Positions 46,348-54,514 of a stretch of DNA of 55,163 bases are shown piece after piece. Position 1 is the first letter of the stretch. Each line of letters begins with the position of its first letter. The position numbers and the translations under genes were made by a program. The stretch lies in the NCBI GenBank assembly GCA_947631905.1, contig CANRND010000013.1, positions 1 through 55,163 of the forward strand, written 5' to 3'. The notes below the pieces were generated by a model. That model saw only the letters and a list, made by a program, of their open reading frames with translations. It was not told where the DNA came from and made no database searches. Source of the stretch: an uncultured Clostridia bacterium. GTDB taxonomy: Bacteria; Bacillota; Clostridia; Christensenellales; Borkfalkiaceae.

Positions 46348-48495
46348 TTATCCGAAAAACTTTTTGTAGAGCTTTTCCCAATCACCGCCGTAAGAATTAT
46401 CTCTTTTCTCGACGATATAGATTTTTTGCCCTGTTTTGAAATAGATTTTGCCGTTATATCCGAACACTTGCCCGTCCTTAACGTCGCTTGCAATATCGTA
46501 GACGTTCTCGTCCAGACACTCCCCACCGCTTTGAATACGATAGATGGTGCCGCCCTCGTCCTTAATGGAGAAATTGTCCCCGTCTCTGTAATCGGTAGCC
46601 CCGAAGATCCACCAACCACCGTTGTTGTTGAACGATACGCCTTTTTGAATGGGAGTATAGAGCTTGTCATATACGGACTGAACGGCCTTTTTCGTCTCTT
46701 CGCTACACCACGAATTGCCGATGATGTTTTGAAGCATTTGCGTGGCGGCAGACTTCGGGATATAATCTGTCCCATCAAAGAACAACGATTCGCTCTTGTC
46801 GATTGCAGCGTTCCAAGCGGATTTGAGGTTGTTGTATTGCTCATCCGTAAGCGCCCCGTTTTTATACGATTCTTCCACGGCGCCCGTGTCAAACATACCG
46901 CCCACCGCGTTCGCCTCTCGAAGTTGAGTACTGTAAAAGTCGTAGCGCTGCTTTTGGAACGCCTCTTTTGCTGTTTCGTAGTCAGCATCGGAAAGCCCGA
47001 GCTGTTTAAGGCTTTCAAGATATTGCTCGGAAAGTGCAGAGCCGCTGGTTTCAATGGCGTCAAGCGCAGAAGCGAGCAAAGCCGAACTCTTCTCTTTCTC
47101 GGTTTTTGCTTGTGCGGCTGACTTTGTTGCAGAGAGAAGATTTTTCAAACTCGTTGCCTGCTGTTCCGACAAGCCATACTCCCGCGCGAAGTCGTCAATC
47201 GCCTCCGACGTATAGTTCGAGTTGGGATCGAGAACACCCTGCCAAAGGTCGGCATAGAGACTATCCCTTTGCTGAATTTTGCTCTCTTCTTTCTGACGTT
47301 GATACTGTTCTTCCTCGTAAGCTCTCTGATCCACAAGGCGCTGATCGTCGAGCGCTTTCTGAGCAAGCTGCTGATTGAACCCGTTGAGATAGTCCTGATA
47401 GGTACCCTCTGCCGCCTGATTTTGGTATGCCGCCTGTGCGTTCGCCTGCTGAACGTCGGAGCGCTTCTGCGCGTATGCCTGCGCGTTGAGGTAATCGCTA
47501 TATCCGCCGCCACGCATGCCAGCAGCTGCCATCTGTTCTGCGTTGGCCCCGTAAGAAGCAAGATTTTGCATATAGGAGCTTTGCGCATCTACGACCGCTC
47601 TTTGCCGCGTCTGCTCTGCCTGCTTTTTCGTAGCTTCAAGCTGTGCTTGATAGCCCTTTTTCGCCTCCTCTATATATTGCTCGTATGTCATGGACTCGGA
47701 GTTCTCCGCTTCATTACTCGACGTCGGAGGTGTTGAGACGGAGGGTGGCGTCTGCTCGGCGTTGGCGCTGTTCCCTGCACTCGTAGAGGGCGTGTCTGTT
47801 CCTGCCGCGGCGCCTGTATTCTTTTGCGTTCCCGTCGAGGGAGAGGCGTTCTGCTGTTTCAGTTGGTCTTGCAACCTTTTGAGTGCGTCGTGTGTAACGT
47901 TTTCGACGGAACCCGAAAGCCCAGACTGTACGCCCGAGGAGGGCAGCTGCGGGTTCACATTTCCGTTGCCGCTACCGATTGTCGGGAACTTTTCGAGATT
48001 GCCCGTGTTTCCGCCCACAATGAAGCCCTCATTCGTAACGCCACCACGAGACGCACCGCCGACGGTGCCAGCGCCAACTTTGCCGGCGAAGTTGGAATCG
48101 AAGTATCTATCGAGGTTTTGCCCGTACAGCCCGCCTGTGAGGTTTTTCCCTGCGAGCGCGGAGCCTGCGAGAGAGGTTGCGGGGGTAAGCGAGCCGACTG
48201 GAGAGCTTCCCGCGCCGCTCCCGAGGAACGAGCCATAGAGCCCGCCCGTGAGACCGTTGCCATTGGCGGGAGACACCGTAAGAGAGCCGCCGCCCGCGAG
48301 AGAATTGCCGTCTCCGTAATATCTTTCGATATTTCCCGTATATTCGCCGCCCGTAAGTCCGACGGCAGACGGCTGTCCCACGGCGGCGGGAATACCGAGA
48401 TTGCCTGCATAGGAAACGCCCGCGATCTCGGGCTTCTTGACGGTCGCTCCGTTCGATATAACGCTCACCGCGTTATTTCTTTTCGTTACGCTCAT
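46348..48495 (-). CDS. Low-complexity virion protein between portal and giant gene
   Basis: A 715-aa protein. The first about 270 residues are Gly/Ser/Thr/Asn-rich with repeats of LTGGLYG / LTGGEYTGNIERYYG type; residues about 270-480 are a Gln/Ala/Lys-rich coiled coil (YEQYIEEAKKGYQAQLEATKKQAEQ); then helical segments and a small C-terminal beta domain with WWIFGATDYRDGDNFSIKDEGG and GQVFGYNGKIYFKTGQKIYIVE. It overlaps the portal gene by 4 nt. Probably an internal (ejection) protein acting with the 2,999-aa protein. No family recognised. Confidence 0.75.
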   Translation of the reverse strand: MSVTKRNNAVSVISNGATVKKPEIAGVSYAGNLGIPAAVGQPSAVGLTGGEYTGNIERYYGDGNSLAGGGSLTVSPANGNGLTGGLYGSFLGSGAGSSPVGSLTPATSLAGSALAGKNLTGGLYGQNLDRYFDSNFAGKVGAGTVGGASRGGVTNEGFIVGGNTGNLEKFPTIGSGNGNVNPQLPSSGVQSGLSGSVENVTHDALKRLQDQLKQQNASPSTGTQKNTGAAAGTDTPSTSAGNSANAEQTPPSVSTPPTSSNEAENSESMTYEQYIEEAKKGYQAQLEATKKQAEQTRQRAVVDAQSSYMQNLASYGANAEQMAAAGMRGGGYSDYLNAQAYAQKRSDVQQANAQAAYQNQAAEGTYQDYLNGFNQQLAQKALDDQRLVDQRAYEEEQYQRQKEESKIQQRDSLYADLWQGVLDPNSNYTSEAIDDFAREYGLSEQQATSLKNLLSATKSAAQAKTEKEKSSALLASALDAIETSGSALSEQYLESLKQLGLSDADYETAKEAFQKQRYDFYSTQLREANAVGGMFDTGAVEESYKNGALTDEQYNNLKSAWNAAIDKSESLFFDGTDYIPKSAATQMLQNIIGNSWCSEETKKAVQSVYDKLYTPIQKGVSFNNNGGWWIFGATDYRDGDNFSIKDEGGTIYRIQSGGECLDENVYDIASDVKDGQVFGYNGKIYFKTGQKIYIVEKRDNSYGGDWEKLYKKFFG

Positions 48496-50468
48496 ACTCC
48501 TTGACCTCCTTTAAGCGCGTTTAAGTACGAGATATATCCCTCTGCGCCCTGCGCCCTCTCGGTCGCTGCGAGCGCCTGTGTCCTTGCTTCATCGAGCTGT
48601 GCGTTCTTGGCGGCGAGCTGTGCTTCAAGCTGTTGTCTTTTCGCCTCGATGATGGCACGAATACGCTCCACCATGTCGCGTGCGTTCGGGTAATGGTATT
48701 TCTCCTGCTGTTGCCAATATATAAGGAGCGTTTCGAGTTCTTGCGGGTTGCCGTAACAGCCCGCCTGAAAATTTTTCAAATTCTCTTGCCACAGCGTCTC
48801 GCGGGAGAGTTCCACGTCGCCCGTGGAATCGTTGCCGAAAAGGTACTCATCGTTGTAGTAATATTCTCCGTTTTCGTCCCGCTCGATGAAGTCATACCGA
48901 TTGAACGTCGCATTTTGCAACCGCCCCTGCGCGTCCGTATAGGTGACCGTCCTCGGCTCGTCGGCGTATGCGAGGTAGTATTGAAAGATGACCTCGTCGA
49001 TCTCCGCATAGGCGGCATTCTTCATGCGGCGCTTGCTGTCGAGCCGTCCCGCCGCCTGATTGACCTGTATCTGCTTCGCCTTGCCGCTGGTAGCCGTCGT
49101 GTCCGCCTGTCCCTGATAGCTGTCCGTAATGCCGAGAATACGCTTTGCGTGCTGATACAGCCGCTCGGACTGCTCCATGTCTTGCTGAACGCTGACCTGT
49201 AAATCAATGCGTCCAAACAGCTTGTAGTTGCCCTGCCCTACCTTGATGACGTTCTCGTAGAGTCCGTTGTCGAACTGCCCCGCATATTCTTCGGGAGCCG
49301 TGGGATAGACACCCGCTTTCATGAGCTTTTCCATGATACGGCTCTCGACCTTATTGATCGCCTGCTGTTGCGGACGGACAAACTCGCAGTCGGACTGCCC
49401 AAAGAGACTTTCCTCCTGCGAGGTATTCTTACGAATGATGATGGGAAACTTCTTCGGAACGTAATACGGGAGCTTTGTGCGCTCCATCTTCGGCACCTGT
49501 ACTTCTACCGTTGCGGGCAGAAGCACGCCGCCTATATGTTCCATTGCCACGCTTCCATCGGGCAGGAGTGCCTGACGCTTTGCGGACTCAGTAACGATCA
49601 TGCCGTCTTTCATGACGGGAGAATTTGCGTAAAGATAGCTCCCGTCGGTGAGCTGTATGTCGTGATCCAGCTCCTCGTACTCGTCATTTCGAAGCTCTAA
49701 ATCGGGGTGATCGCAGGTGCAAAGCTCTTTCCTCTTGCCACACTTCTTGCAGATATACCGCTTACGGGAGTAATAGTCCTCTATATCGGAGAGTTCAACG
49801 TCTCCCGAATAGATATACTGACACACTCTGTCGTTTGCGTCTTTGTAATAGCAAACGACGACGGTGGCGGTCTCGTCCTGCTCTCCGCCCTCGTCGCTCT
49901 CCGCCTCCTCCGCTACCTCGAAAGACACGCCGTATTTACGCACCAAGTCATCTTTGGTAGTCTCAAAGACGATGAAGCAATACTCCATGTCGTCGATCTC
50001 GTAAATATGCGGCTGTCCCACGAAGCGGTGAGGAGCCCAGCACGTTATTTTGACGTCTCCAACCTTGTTGTGTGTCTTGATGGATTCGTCCCACTCCACG
50101 AGCCACACGGAGCCGCCGTAGATGGGAGAAATGCGCTCGTCGAGGTCGTTCATCTTCTCGAACGGGAGACGATTGCGCTTGTTTTTTAAGAGCTGTTCGA
50201 CGCTCTTTGCATTGCGCTCGTTCCTCTCGGAAAACACCTCGGGTACCACGGCTGTCGTCGGAAGATAGCTCGAAAATTGGCTCTCGATGAGTTCATAGGT
50301 AATATTCCTGCCCGTCTTTGCGGGTTCGTCGCCCCCGTCGATCTCCAAATCTCCCCTGTACTGTTTTCTCCATTTCTCGAAGTCCTGCAAAATGCCGTCC
50401 ATCTGGCTCTTTGCCTCGTTGTAGAGGTCTTGAAAGAAATGGAGCTTGTCGTCCTTTTCTATGCGCAT
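48492..50468 (-). CDS. Portal protein with zinc-ribbon insert
   Basis: A 658-aa portal (head-vertex ring, DNA entry and exit). It starts at 50468, sharing one base with the stop of terL. The typical parts are the N-terminal wing/stem with DGGDEPAKTGRNITYELIESQFSSYLP, a beta region with PHRFVGQP, LPYYVPKKFPIIIRKN, then QSDCEFVRPQQQAINKVESRIMEKL and a C-terminal coiled coil (AIIEAKRQQLEAQLAAKNAQLDEARTQAL). At about residues 238-253 it has CKKCGKRKELCTCDH, a four-cysteine ribbon unusual for portals. Resembles portals of short-tailed phages. Confidence 0.9.
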   Translation of the reverse strand: MRIEKDDKLHFFQDLYNEAKSQMDGILQDFEKWRKQYRGDLEIDGGDEPAKTGRNITYELIESQFSSYLPTTAVVPEVFSERNERNAKSVEQLLKNKRNRLPFEKMNDLDERISPIYGGSVWLVEWDESIKTHNKVGDVKITCWAPHRFVGQPHIYEIDDMEYCFIVFETTKDDLVRKYGVSFEVAEEAESDEGGEQDETATVVVCYYKDANDRVCQYIYSGDVELSDIEDYYSRKRYICKKCGKRKELCTCDHPDLELRNDEYEELDHDIQLTDGSYLYANSPVMKDGMIVTESAKRQALLPDGSVAMEHIGGVLLPATVEVQVPKMERTKLPYYVPKKFPIIIRKNTSQEESLFGQSDCEFVRPQQQAINKVESRIMEKLMKAGVYPTAPEEYAGQFDNGLYENVIKVGQGNYKLFGRIDLQVSVQQDMEQSERLYQHAKRILGITDSYQGQADTTATSGKAKQIQVNQAAGRLDSKRRMKNAAYAEIDEVIFQYYLAYADEPRTVTYTDAQGRLQNATFNRYDFIERDENGEYYYNDEYLFGNDSTGDVELSRETLWQENLKNFQAGCYGNPQELETLLIYWQQQEKYHYPNARDMVERIRAIIEAKRQQLEAQLAAKNAQLDEARTQALAATERAQGAEGYISYLNALKGGQGV

Positions 50469-51883
50469 TATAAAGGCAAACCTCCTTTTCGTTTTATGAT
50501 TGCGTTACGCTCTTCGGCGGTGCGGGCGTTCCTGTAATCTTCCAGCTCGTCTGGTCTATACTTGACGCGCTTTGTCGCCGCCGCAGGCGCAGGTCCCGTC
50601 CAATAGATGGCGAAGTATCGGAGCGCGTCGGGGCTGTGCGTGATCTCGTGCGGCTCCGTGGCGCAGTCCGTCGGCTTCTTCTCGTCCCGCATGAGTTCGG
50701 GCAAATACTTGATGAGCCACCTGCAATTTGAGAAGATGTGTAGCCGCGGAGAACCGTTCGCGTCGAGCTTCAATAGCTCCTTGATGGCAAGCCAGCCCGC
50801 CTCGCGGTCGTTGTTCGACGGCGCTATATCGAGTCCTGCCTCTCCGAAGATGATCGCCTTGCTCTTTCCTGTTTCCTGACTTCGGCTCCACATATCGGGC
50901 GGCGCAAGCGTGAGATAAATGCTCTCGTTCCTGTCCGTGAAGTCAAGTATCTTGCGGGCGGCGGTCGAGATGGGAAGATTGCTCTCGCAGAGCTCCTTGT
51001 AGACATAGCAATTCCTCATGCTGTCAACGGCTACCCAATAGCACGCAAGCATATCGAGACCATAATCGAATACCCGATAGCGGCGCCACTCCTGCGGAAT
51101 CTTGAACGGCTCGCAGACGTGTCTCTCGCGCCTGAACTCGTCGAAGTATTGCCCCTCGAAGTAGTCCCAATCGCCGTCGAGGAGCCCTTTCTTCTCGCTC
51201 TCGGGCAGATTTTCAAGGCGGGAGATATACTCGGGGTCTTTCTGCATGAGAAAGAGGTTATCGAATACCTTGCTCGGAATGAATATCCGCCGCGAGATGA
51301 TGGGAGCGCCGTCCTTGTCCCTGCCGACGATGACCTCATGCTCCTTGTTCCACTCCCCTATATCCACAAAGCGCTCTTTCACCCATACACGCCCGACGCC
51401 CGTGGGGTTGGTCGAGGACTTCATGTACTTTGGGAAGTCGTTCGCGCCACGCAGACGGGAGAGCATATAGGTGTAGGTGTACTCGGTAAAGTGTGTGAGC
51501 TCGTCGAAGCGGATCACGTCGTACTCGGCGGACTGATAGTTGTAGACGTCCGTCTCGTTCTGCAAATAGCCGCAGTCGATGAGGGAGCCGTTGTAGAAGC
51601 GAAAGGTGTGCGCCTGCTGATTGTAGACGTATCTTCCCCGGGGATAGACGGCGAGCATTGTACGCAGGATCGAGCGTTCCAGCTCGGGATAGGTCTTTCG
51701 GAAAATGATCTGCTTGCTCCCCGCGTATTTGAGCGCGTAGAGGAGCGCGTCTATCACTTGCCCATAGCTCTTGCCGCCGCCCGCCGCCCCGCCAAACAGC
51801 ACTTCCGTCGCCGTCGTCGAAAGGAACTCCTCTTGCTTCTCCGTTACGGTGAGATCGAGAACATTCCCATCAACGGACGACAT
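50468..51883 (-). CDS. terL: Terminase large subunit
   Basis: DNA-packaging ATPase/nuclease, 471 aa from the ATG at 51883 (MSSVDGNVLDLTVTEKQ), with GAGG 9 nt upstream; a TTG five codons earlier is less likely. Walker A is FGGAAGGGKSYGQ (about 30-41), Walker B is DVIRFDELTHF, the coupling motif is SSTNPTG, and the nuclease starts at YRVFDYGLDMLACYW with the later HSPDALRY. The start lies within the end of terS, so the pair is coupled. Confidence 0.95.
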   Translation of the reverse strand: MSSVDGNVLDLTVTEKQEEFLSTTATEVLFGGAAGGGKSYGQVIDALLYALKYAGSKQIIFRKTYPELERSILRTMLAVYPRGRYVYNQQAHTFRFYNGSLIDCGYLQNETDVYNYQSAEYDVIRFDELTHFTEYTYTYMLSRLRGANDFPKYMKSSTNPTGVGRVWVKERFVDIGEWNKEHEVIVGRDKDGAPIISRRIFIPSKVFDNLFLMQKDPEYISRLENLPESEKKGLLDGDWDYFEGQYFDEFRRERHVCEPFKIPQEWRRYRVFDYGLDMLACYWVAVDSMRNCYVYKELCESNLPISTAARKILDFTDRNESIYLTLAPPDMWSRSQETGKSKAIIFGEAGLDIAPSNNDREAGWLAIKELLKLDANGSPRLHIFSNCRWLIKYLPELMRDEKKPTDCATEPHEITHSPDALRYFAIYWTGPAPAAATKRVKYRPDELEDYRNARTAEERNAIIKRKGGLPL

Positions 51884-52355
51884 GGATATTGACCTCAAAC
51901 GGCTTGTCGCCCGCGGCTTCGAGCGTCGCCTTGTCGCTCATGCCGTGATCGTTGACGAGCAGGAACTTCGTAAAGTTGCTGTCGTAGTCTTTCATTGCAC
52001 CATGCGCTTTGGCGATGCCGAGCTGGATATTCTTTGCGAGCGCGTAAGCGTCCGCAAATCGGGGGTACTTCTCGCACCAATTAAGCAGGGTGTTCGGCAC
52101 CACTCCGATGGAAGCGGCAAATAGTTCAAACGTCGGAAAACGAGGCGGGAGCACGATCTTCGGCGTCTCGCATTGAAGCGTTCCGTCCTTGTAATACTTC
52201 CTCTCATAGACGATCTCCCGCTCGGGGACGGCAAAGAAGTTGAGGAGAAGCTGACAATACTCCTCCCTATACTTCACGGAAGCCCTGTTTCCTTTCTGAA
52301 ATCTGGTCTCCTTTCCGATGGTATTCCCTTTTTCAAACTGACCTTTATCGCTCAT
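51870..52355 (-). CDS. terS: Terminase small subunit-like protein
   Basis: A 161-aa basic protein just upstream of terL, overlapping it by 14 nt. N-terminus is Lys/Gly-rich (GQFEKGNTIGKETRFQKGNR), then PTFELFAASIGVVPNTLLNWCEKYPRFADAYALAKNIQ, a helix-turn-helix like those of small terminases that recognise packaging sites, and NFTKFLLVNDHGMSDKATLEAAG. GAGGAG lies ahead of the ATG. The call rests on the HTH and position. Confidence 0.85.
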   Translation of the reverse strand: MSDKGQFEKGNTIGKETRFQKGNRASVKYREEYCQLLLNFFAVPEREIVYERKYYKDGTLQCETPKIVLPPRFPTFELFAASIGVVPNTLLNWCEKYPRFADAYALAKNIQLGIAKAHGAMKDYDSNFTKFLLVNDHGMSDKATLEAAGDKPFEVNIHVVR

Positions 52356-52670
52356 CTTGTTACTCCTCGTGAAAACAAAATGAACCCCACTCCACCTATC
52401 GGGAGCAGGGCTCTAACCTCTATGGGTTTTGGCACTATTGCCATTATAGCACAGAATTTACTCGAAATTGTGTCCCTTAAATACTGCTATCTCTACAAAA
52501 TTCATCTTTCATCTTGATGAAGGAGAAAAGCACGAGAGAGCAGCCGATTATACGATATATAACTACTTTATTTATTCGTATGTATACACTCTGCATACAC
52601 TCTCTATTTAAGTAATTACTATCCGCGTGCGCGTGCGCGGGGGCTCCTTTTGCCCACTGCTCCCACGGCC
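52356..52670. other. Regulatory intergenic region ahead of the packaging genes
   Basis: A 315-bp gap with no gene. Besides the phage promoter it holds two ATACACTCT direct repeats (about 52577-52600), an inverted repeat TTCATC-TT-GATGAA (about 52509-52522) and a 16-bp alternating purine-pyrimidine run CGCGTGCGCGTGCGCG (about 52624-52639). The last could flip to Z-DNA or pair within a terminator-like GGCTCC...GGAGCC fold after the upstream gene. Confidence 0.55.
52443..52480 (-). promoter_or_regulatory. Phage late promoter, copy 2 (upstream of terS)
   Basis: Minus strand TATAAT (52443-52448) with extended TGC and upstream block GGGACACAATTTCGAGTAAA, matching copy 1 (36837-36874) at 31 of 38 positions without gaps. 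It lies 88 bp before the terS start and directly downstream of a candidate late regulator gene. Confidence 0.75.
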
Positions 52671-53033
52671 TCATATAAGCCGAAGGAGCCTTGCTATGTC
52701 GTAAATCGCCTTGCGTTTCCTGTTGTAGTACGCTCGGCGGGAGAACAGCGTCCCGATCTGACTTTTCTCGTAGCCCCTGTTCTCGGCTATATCCAGCAGA
52801 AAACTCTCTCGGCACACCTCCTCTATATCCGCGAGCGCTTCCTTGATCGCCGCATTCACGTCCATATAGGTTGCGAGCGTCCCCTCGGAAAACCTACCGT
52901 CTCGTATGGCAAGCTCCTTGCGCGAAAAATCGGCGCATTGTGCGCTCACAATCTTAACCACACCGCGCGGGATCTCGTATCTTTGAAATTGTTTTGGTCG
53001 CCCTGTCGGTCTGCCAGTTGATATATAGCCCAT
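52671..53033 (-). CDS. Candidate phage late-gene regulator (HTH-like)
   Basis: A 120-aa basic protein. The C-terminal part IEEVCRESFLLDIAENRGYEKSQIGTLFSRRAYYNRKRKAIYDIARLL looks like a helix-turn-helix of the ArpU/RinA-like late regulators of Bacillota phages, with a basic recognition region RRAYYNRKRK. N-terminus TGRPTGRPKQFQRY is Lys/Arg/Pro-rich. It lies between the replication genes and the late promoter, where such activators are usually found. AGGAGG precedes the ATG. Family call is a guess from pattern and place. Confidence 0.55.
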   Translation of the reverse strand: MGYISTGRPTGRPKQFQRYEIPRGVVKIVSAQCADFSRKELAIRDGRFSEGTLATYMDVNAAIKEALADIEEVCRESFLLDIAENRGYEKSQIGTLFSRRAYYNRKRKAIYDIARLLRLI

Positions 53034-53053
53034 TGTAACCTCCTGTTTGCCCT

Positions 53054-53500
53054 CTAAAACGGAATGTCTCCGTCGTCGTCGAATGATTCAAGCGCGGGCT
53101 TCCTGCCGCCCCTGCCGCCGCCTCTGTCCGCTTTATCGCCTCTCCCGCGCTCGCCGCCGTAATAGTCCTCGGAGCCGCGCTTCTCTTTCGGGGTGAGAAA
53201 TTCCACGTCCTGCACGATCACGTCCACAGCCGTGCGCTTCTGCCCTTGATTGTCCTCGTAGTTGCGAATCTGAATACTGCCGCTGACCGCGACCTTTGAG
53301 CCTTTCACGCAGTATTTCTCCACCGCCTCCGCCGTGCCATTCCACGCCGTGCACGAGAAGTAGTCCGTCTGCCTGTCGCCGTTGGCGTCCGTGTAGGAAC
53401 GGTTGACCGCGATGGAGAAGTGGCAGACTTTCGTCCCGCTCCGCGTCTCCGAGCTCTCGGGGTCTCGCGTGAGGTTTCCGATTAAAAATACTTTGTTCAT
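53054..53500 (-). CDS. ssb: Single-stranded DNA-binding protein
   Basis: A 148-aa SSB. The OB fold shows MNKVFLIGNLTRDPESSETRSGTKVCHFSIAVNR, YFSCTAWNGTAEAVEKYCVKGSKVAVSGSIQIRNYEDNQGQKR, then a disordered Gly/Arg-rich linker (about 105-130) and the acidic tip DDDGDIPF, which recruits partners. It overlaps the 56-aa gene upstream by 4 nt. Phage replication protein. Confidence 0.95.
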   Translation of the reverse strand: MNKVFLIGNLTRDPESSETRSGTKVCHFSIAVNRSYTDANGDRQTDYFSCTAWNGTAEAVEKYCVKGSKVAVSGSIQIRNYEDNQGQKRTAVDVIVQDVEFLTPKEKRGSEDYYGGERGRGDKADRGGGRGGRKPALESFDDDGDIPF

Positions 53501-53667
53501 GCTCTATCTCTCCTGTACTGTAATACTTTCTTGGGTTTGTTGTTCTCTTTCACCGTCTGAACGCGCACGGTGTAGCCGTTCATGACGAGGATCGAAGCCA
53601 CAGCCGTCTTGTCCGCGTCCGTCTTTATGTCGAGCTGATTCCAGCTCTCGCCTTTCACTTCTTCCAT
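53497..53667 (-). CDS. Small phage protein (56 aa)
   Basis: A short gene fitted exactly between the Gp49-like gene (its stop is one base before this ATG) and ssb (ATGA overlap). It encodes MEEVKGESWNQLDIKTDADK..., with a compact alpha-beta pattern TAVASILVMNGYTVRVQTVKENNKPKKVLQYRRDR. The perfect coupling on both sides supports it as real. The ssb Shine-Dalgarno site lies inside it. Function unknown, probably replication-related. Confidence 0.75.
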   Translation of the reverse strand: MEEVKGESWNQLDIKTDADKTAVASILVMNGYTVRVQTVKENNKPKKVLQYRRDRA

Positions 53668-53668
53668 G

Positions 53669-54196
53669 TCAGTCGTTCCACAAAGCGAGGCGATTTGCCA
53701 GAATGGAGATATACTCCCGCATGAGCTCTCTCTGCCTGTAAAGCAATTCGAGATTTACGCGCTTCGCCGCCCGCTTGAAATTCTCGTCGTTCTCGTCCAC
53801 GACGAACTTGTCCCTGTGGGGATCATAGCTCTTGCTTGTTTTCTCGACGCTCTCAATGAAAGCGCAGAGCTTTTCGTACTTGACGCGGAGATCGGCAAGC
53901 TCCCTCTCGACGCGCTGTTTCGGCGTGAGGTCTGCGGGGAGCGTCCCGTCGTAGACTGCCTTTTGCAGGGCATAGCCCTCCATCTTCCAGAGCTCGTCCT
54001 CGATCTTGCGCAGACAGATTTCCTTGCCAAGCGCCTCATCGTAGTTTGCCGCGTCCACGCAGCCGCTCGAAGCCGTGAACACAAAGCCGTTTTCGAGGCG
54101 CACTGTTACAAGCGTGCATTTCCCGAATACGGTCTCCGTCTTGATCTCCGCTTTCGCCAAGAGCTCATTGATTTGTTCCTGTGTTACTTTGTTCAT
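53669..54196 (-). CDS. Gp49-like phage protein with coiled-coil tail
   Basis: A 175-aa protein. Residues about 18-80 (TETVFGKCTLVTVRLENGFVFTASSGCVDAANYDEALGKEICLRKIEDELWKMEGYALQ) match the N4 Gp49 / Sf6 gene 66 family (Pfam Phage_gp49_66), whose role is unknown but which is common among phage early genes. The C-terminal half (QRVERELADLRVKYEKLCAFIESVEK) is a helical extension. GGAGG lies ahead of the ATG. Confidence 0.85.
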   Translation of the reverse strand: MNKVTQEQINELLAKAEIKTETVFGKCTLVTVRLENGFVFTASSGCVDAANYDEALGKEICLRKIEDELWKMEGYALQKAVYDGTLPADLTPKQRVERELADLRVKYEKLCAFIESVEKTSKSYDPHRDKFVVDENDENFKRAAKRVNLELLYRQRELMREYISILANRLALWND

Positions 54197-54221
54197 AAAA
54201 AACCTCCGTTATTTTTTGCCC

Positions 54222-54350
54222 TCACGGGCGAATTTCCTGTGTGTCCTCTCCCCTGCACGCCCTGTCCTCGCTATCGAGCGGGAACAGCACGCAGAAAAAG
54301 AAAAGCGCTATCATGAATATCACGAACACCGCGATCCAAAACTTCCTCAC
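54222..54350 (-). CDS. Tiny membrane protein (42 aa)
   Basis: Starts with GTG whose last two bases begin the stop (TGA) of the preceding tiny gene (GTGA overlap), behind GAGGAGG. Encodes RKFWIAVFVIFMIALFFFCVLF, one membrane span, then a charged tail DSEDRACRGEDTQEIRP. Unknown function; translational coupling and a good SD support it. Confidence 0.6.
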   Translation of the reverse strand: MRKFWIAVFVIFMIALFFFCVLFPLDSEDRACRGEDTQEIRP

Positions 54351-54505
54351 GGCTCGCCCTCCTCGGTGTGCTCCTCATCTTCGAGCCGCGCTCGGAGCTG
54401 GGCGTTCTCCTTTGAGAGAAGCAAGCACGCCACCGCAAGCAAGCTCATGAGCGTTGTCATGACGAGCATTATCACTCGGTCGATGATCTTTCTCCTGTCG
54501 TTCAT
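54347..54505 (-). CDS. Tiny membrane protein (52 aa)
   Basis: Encodes a basic start MNDRRKIIDR, a single membrane span VIMLVMTTLMSLLAVACLLL and an acidic coiled tail ENAQLRARLEDEEHTEE. AGGAGG is 5 nt ahead of the ATG, 9 nt after the methyltransferase gene. It pairs with the next tiny membrane gene. Not recognised; a phage membrane adaptor is possible. Confidence 0.65.
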   Translation of the reverse strand: MNDRRKIIDRVIMLVMTTLMSLLAVACLLLSKENAQLRARLEDEEHTEEGEP

Positions 54506-54514
54506 GTTCTCCTC

